13,324 bases of DNA, from assembly GCA_002398405.1 (NCBI GenBank), contig DGYN01000136.1, positions 29,870 to 43,193 of the forward strand. The letters are read 5' to 3'. A model generated the notes under the pieces. That model made no database searches and was not told where the DNA came from. It was given only the letters and a program-made list of their open reading frames with translations. Made by a program: the position numbers and the translations under genes. The stretch's first letter is position 1, and every line of letters begins with the position of its first letter. Shown here in pieces: positions 6,350-13,300 of the stretch. This DNA is from Caulobacteraceae bacterium UBA5005 (GTDB lineage Bacteria; Pseudomonadota; Alphaproteobacteria; Caulobacterales; Caulobacteraceae).

Positions 6350-7456
6350 ATGCGCCGTTTGCTTGTCGTCATCGCCCTTCTGCTCACCGCCTTCGCCGGG
6401 TCGGCTCCCGCTCTGGCCAAGTCCCGGATCAAGGACATCGTCGAGTTCGAGGGCAACCGCACCAACGCCCTGGTGGGCTATGGCCTGGTCGTCGGCCTGA
6501 ACGGCACGGGGGACAACCTGCGCAACGCGCCGATGACCCGGCAGAGCATCGAGAACATGCTGGAGCGCCTGGGCGTCAACGTCCGCGACACCAACCTCAA
6601 CACCAAGAACATCGCCACTGTCATGGTCACCGCAAACCTGCCGGCCTTCGCGGCGGCGGGGTCGAAGATCGACGTCACCGTATCGGCCATGGGCGATTCC
6701 AAGAGCCTGTTGGGCGGCACCCTCCTGGTCACACCGCTGATCGGCGCGGACGGCGAGGCCTATGCCGTGGCCCAGGGCACGGTCCAGACCGGTGCGGTTT
6801 CAGCCGGCGGCGCGTCCGGCTCAGTGGTGCTCAAGGGGGTCCCGACCGCGGGCCGTATCGCGTCGGGCGCCATCGTCGAACGCGAGATCGGCTTCTCCAT
6901 GGCCTCCATGAAGGAACTGCGCCTCACCCTTCGCAATCCCGACTTCACCACCGCCCAGCGCGTCGCCGCCGTGGTCAACGGCCGCTATGCCGGAACCGCC
7001 GTCGCCAACAGCCCGACCATCGTGACCCTCACCCCCCCGCCCGGCGTCAGGGCCAACGACTTCGCCACCTCGATCGAGGCCCTGGAGGTCGAGCCCGACA
7101 GCGCCGCCAAGGTGGTGATCGACGAAGTCGCCGGCGTCATTGTCATCGGCGAGGCGGTGCGGATTTCCACCGTCGCCATCCAGCAGGGCAACCTCACCAT
7201 TTCCGTTCAGGAATCTCCGGCCGTCAGCCAGCCCAACGCCCTTTCCCGGGGCGGAGAGACCACGGTGGTGCCGCAGAGCACCGTCTCGGTCGAAGAGGAA
7301 ACCGGCAAACAGTTCATCACCTTGAAGAACGGCACCTCGCTTCAGAACCTGGTCACGGGCCTCAATGCCCTGGGGGTCACGCCCCGCGACATGATCTCCA
7401 TCCTGCAGACCCTGAAGACCCAGGGCGCCCTGCAGGCCGAAATCGAGGTGATGTAG
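6350..7456 (+). CDS. flgI: Flagellar P-ring protein FlgI
   Basis: FlgI is secreted to the periplasm and polymerises into the P ring around the flagellar rod within the peptidoglycan. The 368-residue product has a clear signal peptide (MRRLLVVIALLLTAFAG, cleavage after APALA near residue 23). The mature protein opens with SRIKDIVEFEGNRTNALVGYGLVVGLNGTGD, the usual family start. The sequence is collinear with the family to the C-terminus, which ends LNALGVTPRDMISILQTLKTQGALQAEIEVM, and the length is normal. The start was set by the signal peptide and by the sigma54 element that covers the in-frame ATG at 6305. It leads an operon: its TAG overlaps the GTG of the next gene by one base. The call is very secure. 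Confidence 0.97.
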   Translation: MRRLLVVIALLLTAFAGSAPALAKSRIKDIVEFEGNRTNALVGYGLVVGLNGTGDNLRNAPMTRQSIENMLERLGVNVRDTNLNTKNIATVMVTANLPAFAAAGSKIDVTVSAMGDSKSLLGGTLLVTPLIGADGEAYAVAQGTVQTGAVSAGGASGSVVLKGVPTAGRIASGAIVEREIGFSMASMKELRLTLRNPDFTTAQRVAAVVNGRYAGTAVANSPTIVTLTPPPGVRANDFATSIEALEVEPDSAAKVVIDEVAGVIVIGEAVRISTVAIQQGNLTISVQESPAVSQPNALSRGGETTVVPQSTVSVEEETGKQFITLKNGTSLQNLVTGLNALGVTPRDMISILQTLKTQGALQAEIEVM

Positions 7457-7758
7457 TGCAAACCGCCGTCTCGGTTTCCCCCGACATTCTTAAAGGCGCG
7501 CCCGTCGCCCCCCAGGGCGGGACGCGCGAGAGGATCGCCGCGACCGCCAAGGACTTCGAAGCCTCGTTCCTGGCCATCATGTTCGGCCAGATGTTCAAGG
7601 ACGTCGGCGGTGGTGAGTTCTCCGGCGGCGAGGGCGAGGAAATGTTCAAATCGTTCCTGATGGACGCCTTTTCCAAACAGGTTGTGCGCGGCGGAGGCAT
7701 CGGCCTGGCCGACTCCGTTCAGCGCGAAATGTTGAAACTGCAAGGACTTGAGTCATGA
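7456..7758 (+). CDS. cheL: Rod-binding domain protein, FlgJ N-terminal type (CheL)
   Basis: This 100-residue protein has only the rod-binding domain found at the N-terminus of FlgJ, with no muramidase domain. The rod-binding domain caps or scaffolds assembly of the flagellar rod in the periplasm. In Caulobacter annotations this short form is called CheL (from memory). Family signatures are AKDFEASFLAIMFGQMFKDV (about 32-51), EEMFKSFLMDAFSKQV (about 61-76) and GGGIGLADSVQREMLKLQ near the end. The start is a GTG overlapping the flgI stop (TAGTG), with GAGGTG 5 bases upstream as the ribosome-binding site. The first in-frame ATG would remove conserved sequence. It has no signal peptide, consistent with export by the flagellar type III system. 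It ends in an ATGA overlap with the next gene. Confidence 0.88.
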   Translation: MQTAVSVSPDILKGAPVAPQGGTRERIAATAKDFEASFLAIMFGQMFKDVGGGEFSGGEGEEMFKSFLMDAFSKQVVRGGGIGLADSVQREMLKLQGLES

Positions 7759-8186
7759 GTGAAGCTGCGACCAAGCGTGTCGAGAACCTGATCACCCTCA
7801 CCGAGAGCCTGACCTCTCTGATCAGTCAGGAATGCCGCGCCTTCGAGGAGCGCCGTCCGCACGAGGCGGCCCGCACCCTGGAGGAGACTTCGCGCCTGGC
7901 CAACATCTACCGGCATGAATCCCTCAAGATTCGCGGCGACCGCAGCCTGATCGAGGGTGCGCCGGTCAAGCTGCGCACCGCCCTGATGCGGGCCACCGAA
8001 GCCTTTGACGCCGTCCTCGCCCGCCACGGCCGCGCGCTGGAGGCGGCCAAGGTGGTCACCGAGGGCATCGTCCGCGCCGTCGCCGACGAGGTTGTTTCCC
8101 GCCGCTCTACCGGCGCGGGCTATGGGTCAGCCGGAACCGCCGTCGCGGCGCCGGGCACAGCGATCACGCTGAACAAGCGGGCCTGA
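7755..8186 (+). CDS. flbY: FlbY-like flagellar protein (FlgN-like helical protein)
   Basis: This 143-residue protein is almost wholly helical to about residue 115, with heptad-like spacing (RVENLITLTESLTSLISQE, then EERRPHEAARTLEETSRLANIYRHE). A Gly/Ala/Ser tail follows. The layout and its place directly after flgI and cheL match the Caulobacter gene annotated flbY, which resembles the FlgN family of flagellar export chaperones for hook-filament junction proteins. The chaperone role is inferred from fold type and position. The ATG overlaps the previous stop (ATGA), with AAGGA 8 bases upstream as ribosome-binding site. It probably depends on the sigma54 promoter ahead of flgI. The gene symbol is from recalled gene order and is less sure than the flagellar role. 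Confidence 0.75.
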   Translation: MSEAATKRVENLITLTESLTSLISQECRAFEERRPHEAARTLEETSRLANIYRHESLKIRGDRSLIEGAPVKLRTALMRATEAFDAVLARHGRALEAAKVVTEGIVRAVADEVVSRRSTGAGYGSAGTAVAAPGTAITLNKRA

Positions 8187-8213
8187 CCGGCCCATCGGAC
8201 GCCGGGGGCGGCC

Positions 8214-9833
8214 ATGCACATGATGATGCTTTCACGCTACGCCACGTTGCAGCTGGTGCTGTGGACGACGATCGCCTGCGTCCTCCTGGGCTATCTGGTG
8301 TCGGCCTATTGGTATTTTGGCCTGATCGTCCTGGGACCCCTGGCGCTGGTCGGCATCCACGACCTGATCCAGAAACCGCGCGCCATCCTGCGCAACTATC
8401 CGATCATCGGCCACCTGCGGTTCCTGCTCGAACACATCCGGCCCGAGATCCGCCAGTACATCATCGAGGATGACCGCGACCCGGTCCCCTTCAGCCGCGA
8501 ACAGCGCAACCTCGTTTATCGCAGGGCCAAGAATGTGCAGGACGTGCATCCCTTCGGTACGGTGGCCAATGTCGGAGGCCCCGGCTACGGCTGGATCGAC
8601 CACTCGATGCAGCCCCTGCACCTGACCTATCACGACTTCCGGGTGACCATCGGCGGGAAGGATTGCAAGCAGCCCTATGAGGCATCAATCCTCAACATCT
8701 CCGGCACCAGTTTCGGCGCGGTCAGCGCCAACGCCATCATGGCCCTCAACTGGGGCGCAAAGCTTGGCGAATTCGCCCACAACACCGGCGAGGGCTCGAT
8801 CAGCCCGTACCACCGCAAGTACGGCGGCGACCTGATCTGGCAGATCGCCACGGGCTATTTCGGCGCCCGCACGGCCGACGGCCGGCTCGATCCGGAAAAG
8901 TTCGCCAAACAGGCGGCCGATCCTCAGGTCAAGATGATCGAGGTCAAACTCAGCCAAGGGGCCAAACCCGGCCACGGCGGGGTCTTGCCCAAGGCCAAGA
9001 TCAGCGCCGAGATCGCCGCCACCCGGGGCATCGAAATGGGCCGCGACTGCATCTCGCCCCCGAGCCACCCGGAGTTCTCGACGCCGCTGGAATACTGCGC
9101 CTTCATCGGCCGCCTGCGGGAGCTTTCCGGCGGCAAGCCTGTCGGGACCAAGCTCGCCATCGGCCAGAAGCACGAGTTCATGGCCCTGGTCAAAGCCATG
9201 CTGAAGACGGGGATCAAGCCGGACTTCATCGTCGTCGACGGCGGCGAGGGCGGCACGGGCGCGGCGCCCATGGAGCTGTCTGACCATATGGGCGCGCCCC
9301 TGGTGGAGGCCCTATCCTTCGTGCGCAATGTGCTGGTCGGGGCGGGCTTGCGCGACGACATCAAGATCGGCGCCTCGGGCAAGATCGTAAGCGCCTACGA
9401 CATGGTCCGCACCTTCGCGCTGGGCGCCGATTTCGTCATGGCGGCGCGGGGCTTCATGTTCGCGGTGGGCTGCATCCAGTCCCGCTCCTGCCACAGCAAC
9501 AAGTGCCCGACCGGCGTCGCCACTCAGGACAAGTCCCGCCAGTCCGCCCTGGTGGTCGAGGACAAGGCCCCCCGGGTCGCCAGCTTCCACAAGAACACCC
9601 TGCGGGCCCTCGCCGAGGTGCTGGGCGCGGCCGGCGTCACCCACCCGCAGGACCTGACCCCCGATCACCTGCATATCCGCCATCAGAACGGCGCGGTGAT
9701 CCGGGGCGATGAGGCCTATCCGCCGCTGGCGGAGGAATCGCTGCTGCGCGGCAAGGCGCGCCCTGATCTGCAGATCGAGTGGGACATGGCCCAGGCGGAG
9801 ACCTTCGCGCCGAAACGGCGCCGGGCCGCTTAG
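8214..9833 (+). CDS. Membrane-anchored FMN/3Fe-4S glutamate synthase-like protein
   Basis: This 539-residue protein carries the FMN-binding, iron-sulfur part of glutamate synthase but neither the glutaminase domain nor the C-terminal beta-helix. Two hydrophobic helices (about 11-30 and 33-49) anchor it in the membrane. The barrel domain (about 150-470) shows SQGAKPGHGGVLPKAKIS (247-264), VVDGGEGGTGAAP (340-352) and the 3Fe-4S motif C-x5-C-x4-C at Cys420, Cys426 and Cys431, followed by PTGVATQ. It is annotated across bacteria as 'FMN-binding glutamate synthase family protein'. Without its own glutaminase it would need ammonia from elsewhere or may do another redox reaction; the true substrate is unknown. 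It begins 27 bases after flbY and may be partly co-transcribed, although no functional link to flagella is known. ATGs at 8220, 8223 and 8226 are alternative starts. Confidence 0.88.
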   Translation: MHMMMLSRYATLQLVLWTTIACVLLGYLVSAYWYFGLIVLGPLALVGIHDLIQKPRAILRNYPIIGHLRFLLEHIRPEIRQYIIEDDRDPVPFSREQRNLVYRRAKNVQDVHPFGTVANVGGPGYGWIDHSMQPLHLTYHDFRVTIGGKDCKQPYEASILNISGTSFGAVSANAIMALNWGAKLGEFAHNTGEGSISPYHRKYGGDLIWQIATGYFGARTADGRLDPEKFAKQAADPQVKMIEVKLSQGAKPGHGGVLPKAKISAEIAATRGIEMGRDCISPPSHPEFSTPLEYCAFIGRLRELSGGKPVGTKLAIGQKHEFMALVKAMLKTGIKPDFIVVDGGEGGTGAAPMELSDHMGAPLVEALSFVRNVLVGAGLRDDIKIGASGKIVSAYDMVRTFALGADFVMAARGFMFAVGCIQSRSCHSNKCPTGVATQDKSRQSALVVEDKAPRVASFHKNTLRALAEVLGAAGVTHPQDLTPDHLHIRHQNGAVIRGDEAYPPLAEESLLRGKARPDLQIEWDMAQAETFAPKRRRAA

Positions 9834-10261
9834 GGCCGGACCAGCCGCGCCGTCAGGACGACCGTTCCGGTATTGACGCCACTCTGGATTCCCGACCGGC
9901 AGACAAAGTTCCGGGCTGAGAAGTTGGTGGCGTCGCCCTGGTCAGTGCGAACCTCGGCGGCTGCGGTCGCGCCACGGCGGGCAGCCTCTTCCACCAGCTT
10001 GTCGAAGGCTTCCTGGATACTCCGGTTGCAGGGTCCGTAGTCCGACCGAACCTCAATCACGCCAAGATCCTCGCTGACCGGCGCCTTGGCATAGATCAGG
10101 CGCAGGCCGCGGTAGTGGCTGCGCGTCAGGAGGCCGGGCAGGGGCAGCTCTATCGCTGAAGCGATCCGCGTCGGCACAGGCGCCCGGACAAGCGGTAGCG
10201 GTGGGGGCGGCGGTTGGGGCGGCTGAATCATCACCGCGAGAACAAGCGACAGTAGGGTCAT
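9830..10261 (-). CDS. Small secreted hypothetical protein with proline-rich linker
   Basis: I do not recognise the family. The 143-residue product has a short hydrophobic N-terminus (MTLLSLVLAVMI) that could be a signal peptide or anchor. A proline run (about 14-30, PPQPPPPPLPL) and a compact C-terminal domain (about 45-143) follow. The domain has two cysteines, in YGPCNRS and FVCRSG, which could pair in the periplasm. The LVEEAARRGATAAAEV stretch is reminiscent of small envelope proteins of the RcsF or heavy-metal-binding (YbjQ) fold types, but this is a weak impression. AGAAGG lies 8 bases before the ATG. It is last in a same-strand run after the acyltransferase and JmjC-like genes (51-base gap). 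Its TAA overlaps the convergent stop of the glutamate synthase-like gene. Confidence 0.7.
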   Translation of the reverse strand: MTLLSLVLAVMIQPPQPPPPPLPLVRAPVPTRIASAIELPLPGLLTRSHYRGLRLIYAKAPVSEDLGVIEVRSDYGPCNRSIQEAFDKLVEEAARRGATAAAEVRTDQGDATNFSARNFVCRSGIQSGVNTGTVVLTARLVRP

Positions 10262-10312
10262 GGCTCTGGCCTTCTGCTCCCGGCCGGAGACTAGACCAGA
10301 TCGTCCGCCTCG

Positions 10313-11218
10313 TCAGGCCGCGATCGGCTTGCCGTCGAGTTCGAAGGCCCGATCCAGATTGGCGATCTTGTCCTCCACCAGCTTGAAGCGCTTGAGCGCC
10401 ACGTGGGCGGCCCACAGGGCGGCGCGGGCGGCTTTGGGGGTCTTGTCCATGGCGGCGACGGGCAGCTTCGCGCGGCGCATCAGGCCGTTGGCGTAGTGGG
10501 CGCCGTTGATGATCCGGCTCTCCCAGGTCTGATAGTCCACCGACAGGGAGCAGTTGAATTCGCCAAGGTTTTCAATGCGATGCGGGCAATGCAGCGGCCA
10601 TGAGGCGGCCTCGCCCGGATTAAGGTCGAACACCTGGGCCGCCGCGTCCATGGCGCGGTTGTAGGGCAAATCCTCGGTCTGTTGCTTGAGGACGATGTTC
10701 TCCATGCCAACCTGAGGCATGTGGGCTTCGTCGTTCGGATAGATCCAAATTCGCTTCCTGCCTCGCATATGGAACAGGACAACGCCAGGAGCATCGGCGT
10801 GATAGGCGACCTTGGCCTGCGGCGCGGAGATGATCAGCTGAGCGTTGAGGTTTTCGGCCCGAAAACCCTTCACCTGCGCCGAGATGCCGTCGAAGGCGGC
10901 GCGCATGACCTCACCCAGGCCCTCATAGCCTTGGTCGGCGCGGCGCAGCTGAACCCAGGCGCGGCCGCCCTTGATGCCCTCGAGGACCTGTTCGCCCGGG
11001 GTGCGGCCCCGGGTTCCGGTCCGCAGGATAGTGTTACCCTCGTCGTCGAAGTCGAACAGGTTGATGTCGTAAAGCTCGTGCGGCCAGCGATCGAGCAGCT
11101 TCACCAGGTTCTCGTCGGTGAACAGCCCCGTGTCGGCCAGGCCGTGGGAAAAGGTGATCGGCGCTTTCAAAAAGCCGGTCTTCTGGGCGTCGGTCCAGGG
11201 GGCGATGAGCGCAGTCAT
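10313..11218 (-). CDS. JmjC/cupin-like putative Fe(II)/2-oxoglutarate oxygenase
   Basis: The 301-residue protein has the core pattern of a JmjC-type cupin. A metal motif H-x-D occurs in VAYHADAPG (His140, Asp142), followed by the GRKRIWIYP strand typical of JmjC proteins. A distal histidine lies in ASWPLHCPHRIEN (His213, possibly His210). Enzymes of this class use Fe(II), oxygen and 2-oxoglutarate to hydroxylate proteins or small molecules; the substrate here is unknown. Relatives are often labelled 'cupin-like' or 'transcriptional regulator', but no DNA-binding domain is visible. The C-terminal 60 residues are helical and basic. The gene starts 9 bases after the acyltransferase gene, and that gene's TAG forms part of its ribosome-binding site (AGGA, 7 bases before the ATG). 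The two are therefore almost certainly co-transcribed, probably from the sigma54 promoter at 12439. Confidence 0.72.
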   Translation of the reverse strand: MTALIAPWTDAQKTGFLKAPITFSHGLADTGLFTDENLVKLLDRWPHELYDINLFDFDDEGNTILRTGTRGRTPGEQVLEGIKGGRAWVQLRRADQGYEGLGEVMRAAFDGISAQVKGFRAENLNAQLIISAPQAKVAYHADAPGVVLFHMRGRKRIWIYPNDEAHMPQVGMENIVLKQQTEDLPYNRAMDAAAQVFDLNPGEAASWPLHCPHRIENLGEFNCSLSVDYQTWESRIINGAHYANGLMRRAKLPVAAMDKTPKAARAALWAAHVALKRFKLVEDKIANLDRAFELDGKPIAA

Positions 11219-11227
11219 TTTCGTTTC

Positions 11228-12403
11228 CTATTCAACAGCGAAGGCGAGACCTAAGCCCAGGCCGAGGGCGGCGGTCGTGGCGGCGGCGGCGGCCGTGAGG
11301 CCGGTGTGGCGGCGGGCAATGACGCCCGCATATTTCGAGGCGGCGACGACCTGGCCGGTCAGCTGCGGCTCGCAGGCCAGGATGCGGTCGATCCGCCGCC
11401 CAAGCTTCAGGCGCTGGGCGCGGAAGCCCAGGGCCGTGGAAACCGCGGCCACCATGGGGCTTGAGAGGATGTCGCCCTCATAGACGGTCTCGCCGGCGTC
11501 GGCGAAGGCGCGCTTGTAGGTCTCGCCCGCCGGGCCGAAATCGACGGATGCGACGCCCAGCTCGGAAGCCGCGCGGAGGGTTTCCAGGGTCATCAGCTGG
11601 CCCGGAGAATAGCGGGCGTAGGCGGGGTCATAGACCGGGAACCACAGGTGATAGGCGCCGCCGGAGATCAGGCCGATCTCGGCCGCGACAATGGCGTCGC
11701 CCGCGCGCAGCACCGCGATGCGGGCCCCAAAATCGGGGTCGGGGTGGTCGAGCAGGGTGCGGAGCAGGCGCTCTGTCCAGCCGCAATCAAAGACATCGTG
11801 CTGGCCGTCGCGGCGCAGCTGATCGCGTTTCAGCTCAAGGATGAAGTCCAGGGCCGCGTGATCGCCGCCGCCGAACGAGAAGGCCACAGGGGCGTGATCC
11901 CGCTCCAGATTCTTCAGCCGGCGGCGCTTGTCCTTGAAGAAGTCCCCGTGACCGGCCGCCCGGCGGGCCTCGACATAGGCGTCAAAGCCGTTTGAGAGGT
12001 CAGCGACCACGGCCTGGTGCGCGGCAGCGCCCTTCGGGGCGGCGCCGGTCTTCAATCCATTGAAGCGGAACCGCGCGGCGCCGAGATCGCGCACCACTTC
12101 GGCGAGGTCGATTTCGACGCCCGGCCGGCCGATGATCCCGTGATAGTCGGTGAGCGGCGCGCCAAGCGGCTGGATCAGCCCGCCGCGGCGCTGGAACGGC
12201 AGGAACCCGTCGATGCGGTCGCCGCTATAGAGCACGGCCACCTGAGCTCCGGGGCAGATCCTCCCCGCGGTCAGGGCGTAGCGGATGTCGAAATAGGGAT
12301 TGGCGAGCGAGGGGCTCGCGGCGCGGAACGAGGCCCACAGCGCCTGCTCGGCCGGGCCGAGGGCGGAGGGCTCAATCACCTCGATGTGTATGGAGCGACC
12401 CAT
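11228..12403 (-). CDS. GNAT-superfamily acyltransferase, CelD/HfsK-like (Acetyltransf_6)
   Basis: The 391-residue product looks like the CelD/BcsL group of N-acyltransferases, which often modify exopolysaccharides. In Caulobacter, HfsK of this general group is needed for a normal holdfast. Key stretches are DKRRRLKNLERDH (158-170) and the C-terminal catalytic-half signature (about 251-302) with YHLWFPVYDP, YSPGQLMTLE and VDFGPAGETYKRAF. After about residue 368 comes an unusual Ala/Gly/Leu hydrophobic tail (to AFAVE, 391) that could insert in the membrane. I chose the ATG at 12403 because GGAG lies about 10 bases upstream and because a longer reading to 12475 would run through the sigma54 promoter. 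It is first in an operon with the JmjC-like gene. The acyl donor and acceptor are unknown, and orthology to HfsK cannot be decided here. Confidence 0.8.
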   Translation of the reverse strand: MGRSIHIEVIEPSALGPAEQALWASFRAASPSLANPYFDIRYALTAGRICPGAQVAVLYSGDRIDGFLPFQRRGGLIQPLGAPLTDYHGIIGRPGVEIDLAEVVRDLGAARFRFNGLKTGAAPKGAAAHQAVVADLSNGFDAYVEARRAAGHGDFFKDKRRRLKNLERDHAPVAFSFGGGDHAALDFILELKRDQLRRDGQHDVFDCGWTERLLRTLLDHPDPDFGARIAVLRAGDAIVAAEIGLISGGAYHLWFPVYDPAYARYSPGQLMTLETLRAASELGVASVDFGPAGETYKRAFADAGETVYEGDILSSPMVAAVSTALGFRAQRLKLGRRIDRILACEPQLTGQVVAASKYAGVIARRHTGLTAAAAATTAALGLGLGLAFAVE

Positions 12404-12429
12404 ACTGAAACGTCTCCCTGTGTTCCGGC

Positions 12430-12466
12430 AGACGGACCGCAAATCGCGTGCCAGGAGAGACGGACC
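12430..12466 (-). repeat. 9-bp direct repeats flanking the sigma54 core
   Basis: GGTCCGTCT (minus strand) occurs exactly at 12458-12466 and at 12430-12438. The copies are 28 bp apart and bracket the -24/-12 element; the downstream copy touches the TTGC box. They could be paired binding sites for a repressor or other regulator, or a chance duplication. Confidence 0.55.
12439..12453 (-). promoter_or_regulatory. sigma54 promoter, exact consensus, ahead of the acyltransferase operon
   Basis: The minus strand reads TGGCACGCGATTTGC: TGGCAC, five bases, then TTGC, an exact match to the sigma54 -24/-12 consensus with GG-N10-GC spacing. The predicted start site is near 12427, about 24 bases before the ATG at 12403. 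It is intergenic and correctly oriented. It places the acyltransferase and JmjC-like genes under RpoN, which in Caulobacter mainly drives flagellar and polar-development genes. Confidence 0.8.
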
Positions 12467-12515
12467 TAAGGCCAAGCCCCAAAAGATGAGGTGAATGGAG
12501 AGGGTTAGCGGAAGG

Positions 12516-13019
12516 TTAGAGCGAGACCTCGACGGCCGCCCCGCCGCGGATGACGACGCGCCGCATGAAGGCGAGCTGGGCCCCCGACGGCGAGGGCATG
12601 CCGGAGGTGATCAGGTACCAGGCGCCGTCGGGAAGGCCTCCGAAGCTGAAGCGGCCTTGGGCGTCGCAGGGCGAGCGACGAACATAGGCGTCATAGTTGG
12701 GGCTGCCCGCCGGCATCCGCTGGCGAACGGCGGCGACTGGCTCGACGGCCTTTTCGGTCGATCCGTAAAGGGACTGCATTCGCCGCCGGACCCAGGGCGT
12801 CTCTGGCGTCAGCACCGCGCCCGCCCCCTGGCAGCTGTAGGTCACGCCGCGCGCCGTATGCACCAGTCGTCCGTTGATCTGGCCCCTGCCCCGCGCCGTG
12901 GACCAGGTGAAGGCGGCGGCGTTGAAGGCCGGTTCGGCGGAGGGAGCCGGCGTCGTCTCGCAGGCGGCGAGCGTCAGCGTCAGGCCGACAGCGGCCAGGA
13001 CGCGAGCGGGTGAAGCCAT
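12516..13019 (-). CDS. Lipoprotein with carboxypeptidase-regulatory-like domain
   Basis: The 167-residue product has a lipoprotein signal: a hydrophobic stretch ends in the lipobox LAAC, with the acylated cysteine at residue 20. The next residue is Glu rather than Asp, which favours outer-membrane sorting. The mature part (about 45-167) holds an all-beta, transthyretin/carboxypeptidase-regulatory-like pattern, with INGRLVH early and SPCDAQGRFSFGGLPDGAWYLIT (117-139) late. Cys63 and Cys118 could form a disulfide. A function cannot be assigned. The ATG at 13019 is preserved by AAAGG 9 bases upstream; a TTG three codons earlier is less likely. It ends about 110 bases before the acyltransferase start, and the sigma54 promoter lies in that gap, so the two are probably separate units. 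Confidence 0.8.
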   Translation of the reverse strand: MASPARVLAAVGLTLTLAACETTPAPSAEPAFNAAAFTWSTARGRGQINGRLVHTARGVTYSCQGAGAVLTPETPWVRRRMQSLYGSTEKAVEPVAAVRQRMPAGSPNYDAYVRRSPCDAQGRFSFGGLPDGAWYLITSGMPSPSGAQLAFMRRVVIRGGAAVEVSL

Positions 13020-13091
13020 GTCGATCAACCTTTGCCGTAACCCCGATGAGCATAGAACGCAGCAAGGCGAGAATATGTTTCGCGCGCTTCA

Positions 13092-13242
13092 TTTTCCCTC
13101 ACCTTCCGTGAGGTGGCGAGGCGAAGCCGAGGCGGGTGGGGAAGGCCCTTGGGTCAGAGCGCTCGGAACGATGGGGCTCTCCCACCCGCTTCGCCTGGGG
13201 CGAAGCCCCCTCCCCGCGCTTGCAGCGCACGGTGAGGGAAAA
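13092..13242. repeat. 151-bp intergenic palindromic element with 12-bp terminal inverted repeats
   Basis: The element is bounded by TTTTCCCTCACC (13092-13103) and its exact reverse complement GGTGAGGGAAAA (13231-13242). Inside are smaller hairpins: CCTCAC-N5-GTGAGG (13097-13113) and GCTTCGCC-TGG-GGCGAAGC (13188-13206). GCGGGTGGG (13132-13140) also pairs with CCCACCCGC (13181-13189). It has no ORF of note and no obvious target-site duplication. It looks like a dispersed non-coding repeat of the kind common between genes in Caulobacterales. It occupies most of the gap between the lipoprotein gene and tuf. Confidence 0.7.
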
Positions 13243-13274
13243 AGAAAAGGCCCCCCGGATTGCTCCGGAGGGCC
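13239..13274 (-). terminator. Rho-independent terminator of tuf
   Basis: On the minus strand an 11-bp GC-rich stem (13249-13259 paired with 13264-13274, one G-U pair, 4-base loop) is followed by a TTTTCTTTTT tract. It lies 26 bases after the tuf stop and is correctly oriented for it. The T-tract runs into the right end of the adjacent palindromic repeat. Confidence 0.88.
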
Positions 13275-13300
13275 CCTGTTGGTTTCGAGCGGCGTGAACC

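Noticed and set aside
6325..7455. Long plus-strand frame running through flgI into cheL
   Set aside because: The part before 7456 is the alternative frame of flgI and is His/Arg/Pro-rich. Only the segment from the GTG at 7456 encodes a recognisable protein.
12404..12475. Upstream extension of the acyltransferase to 12475
   Set aside because: It crosses the exact sigma54 promoter, and the extra residues have no family match.
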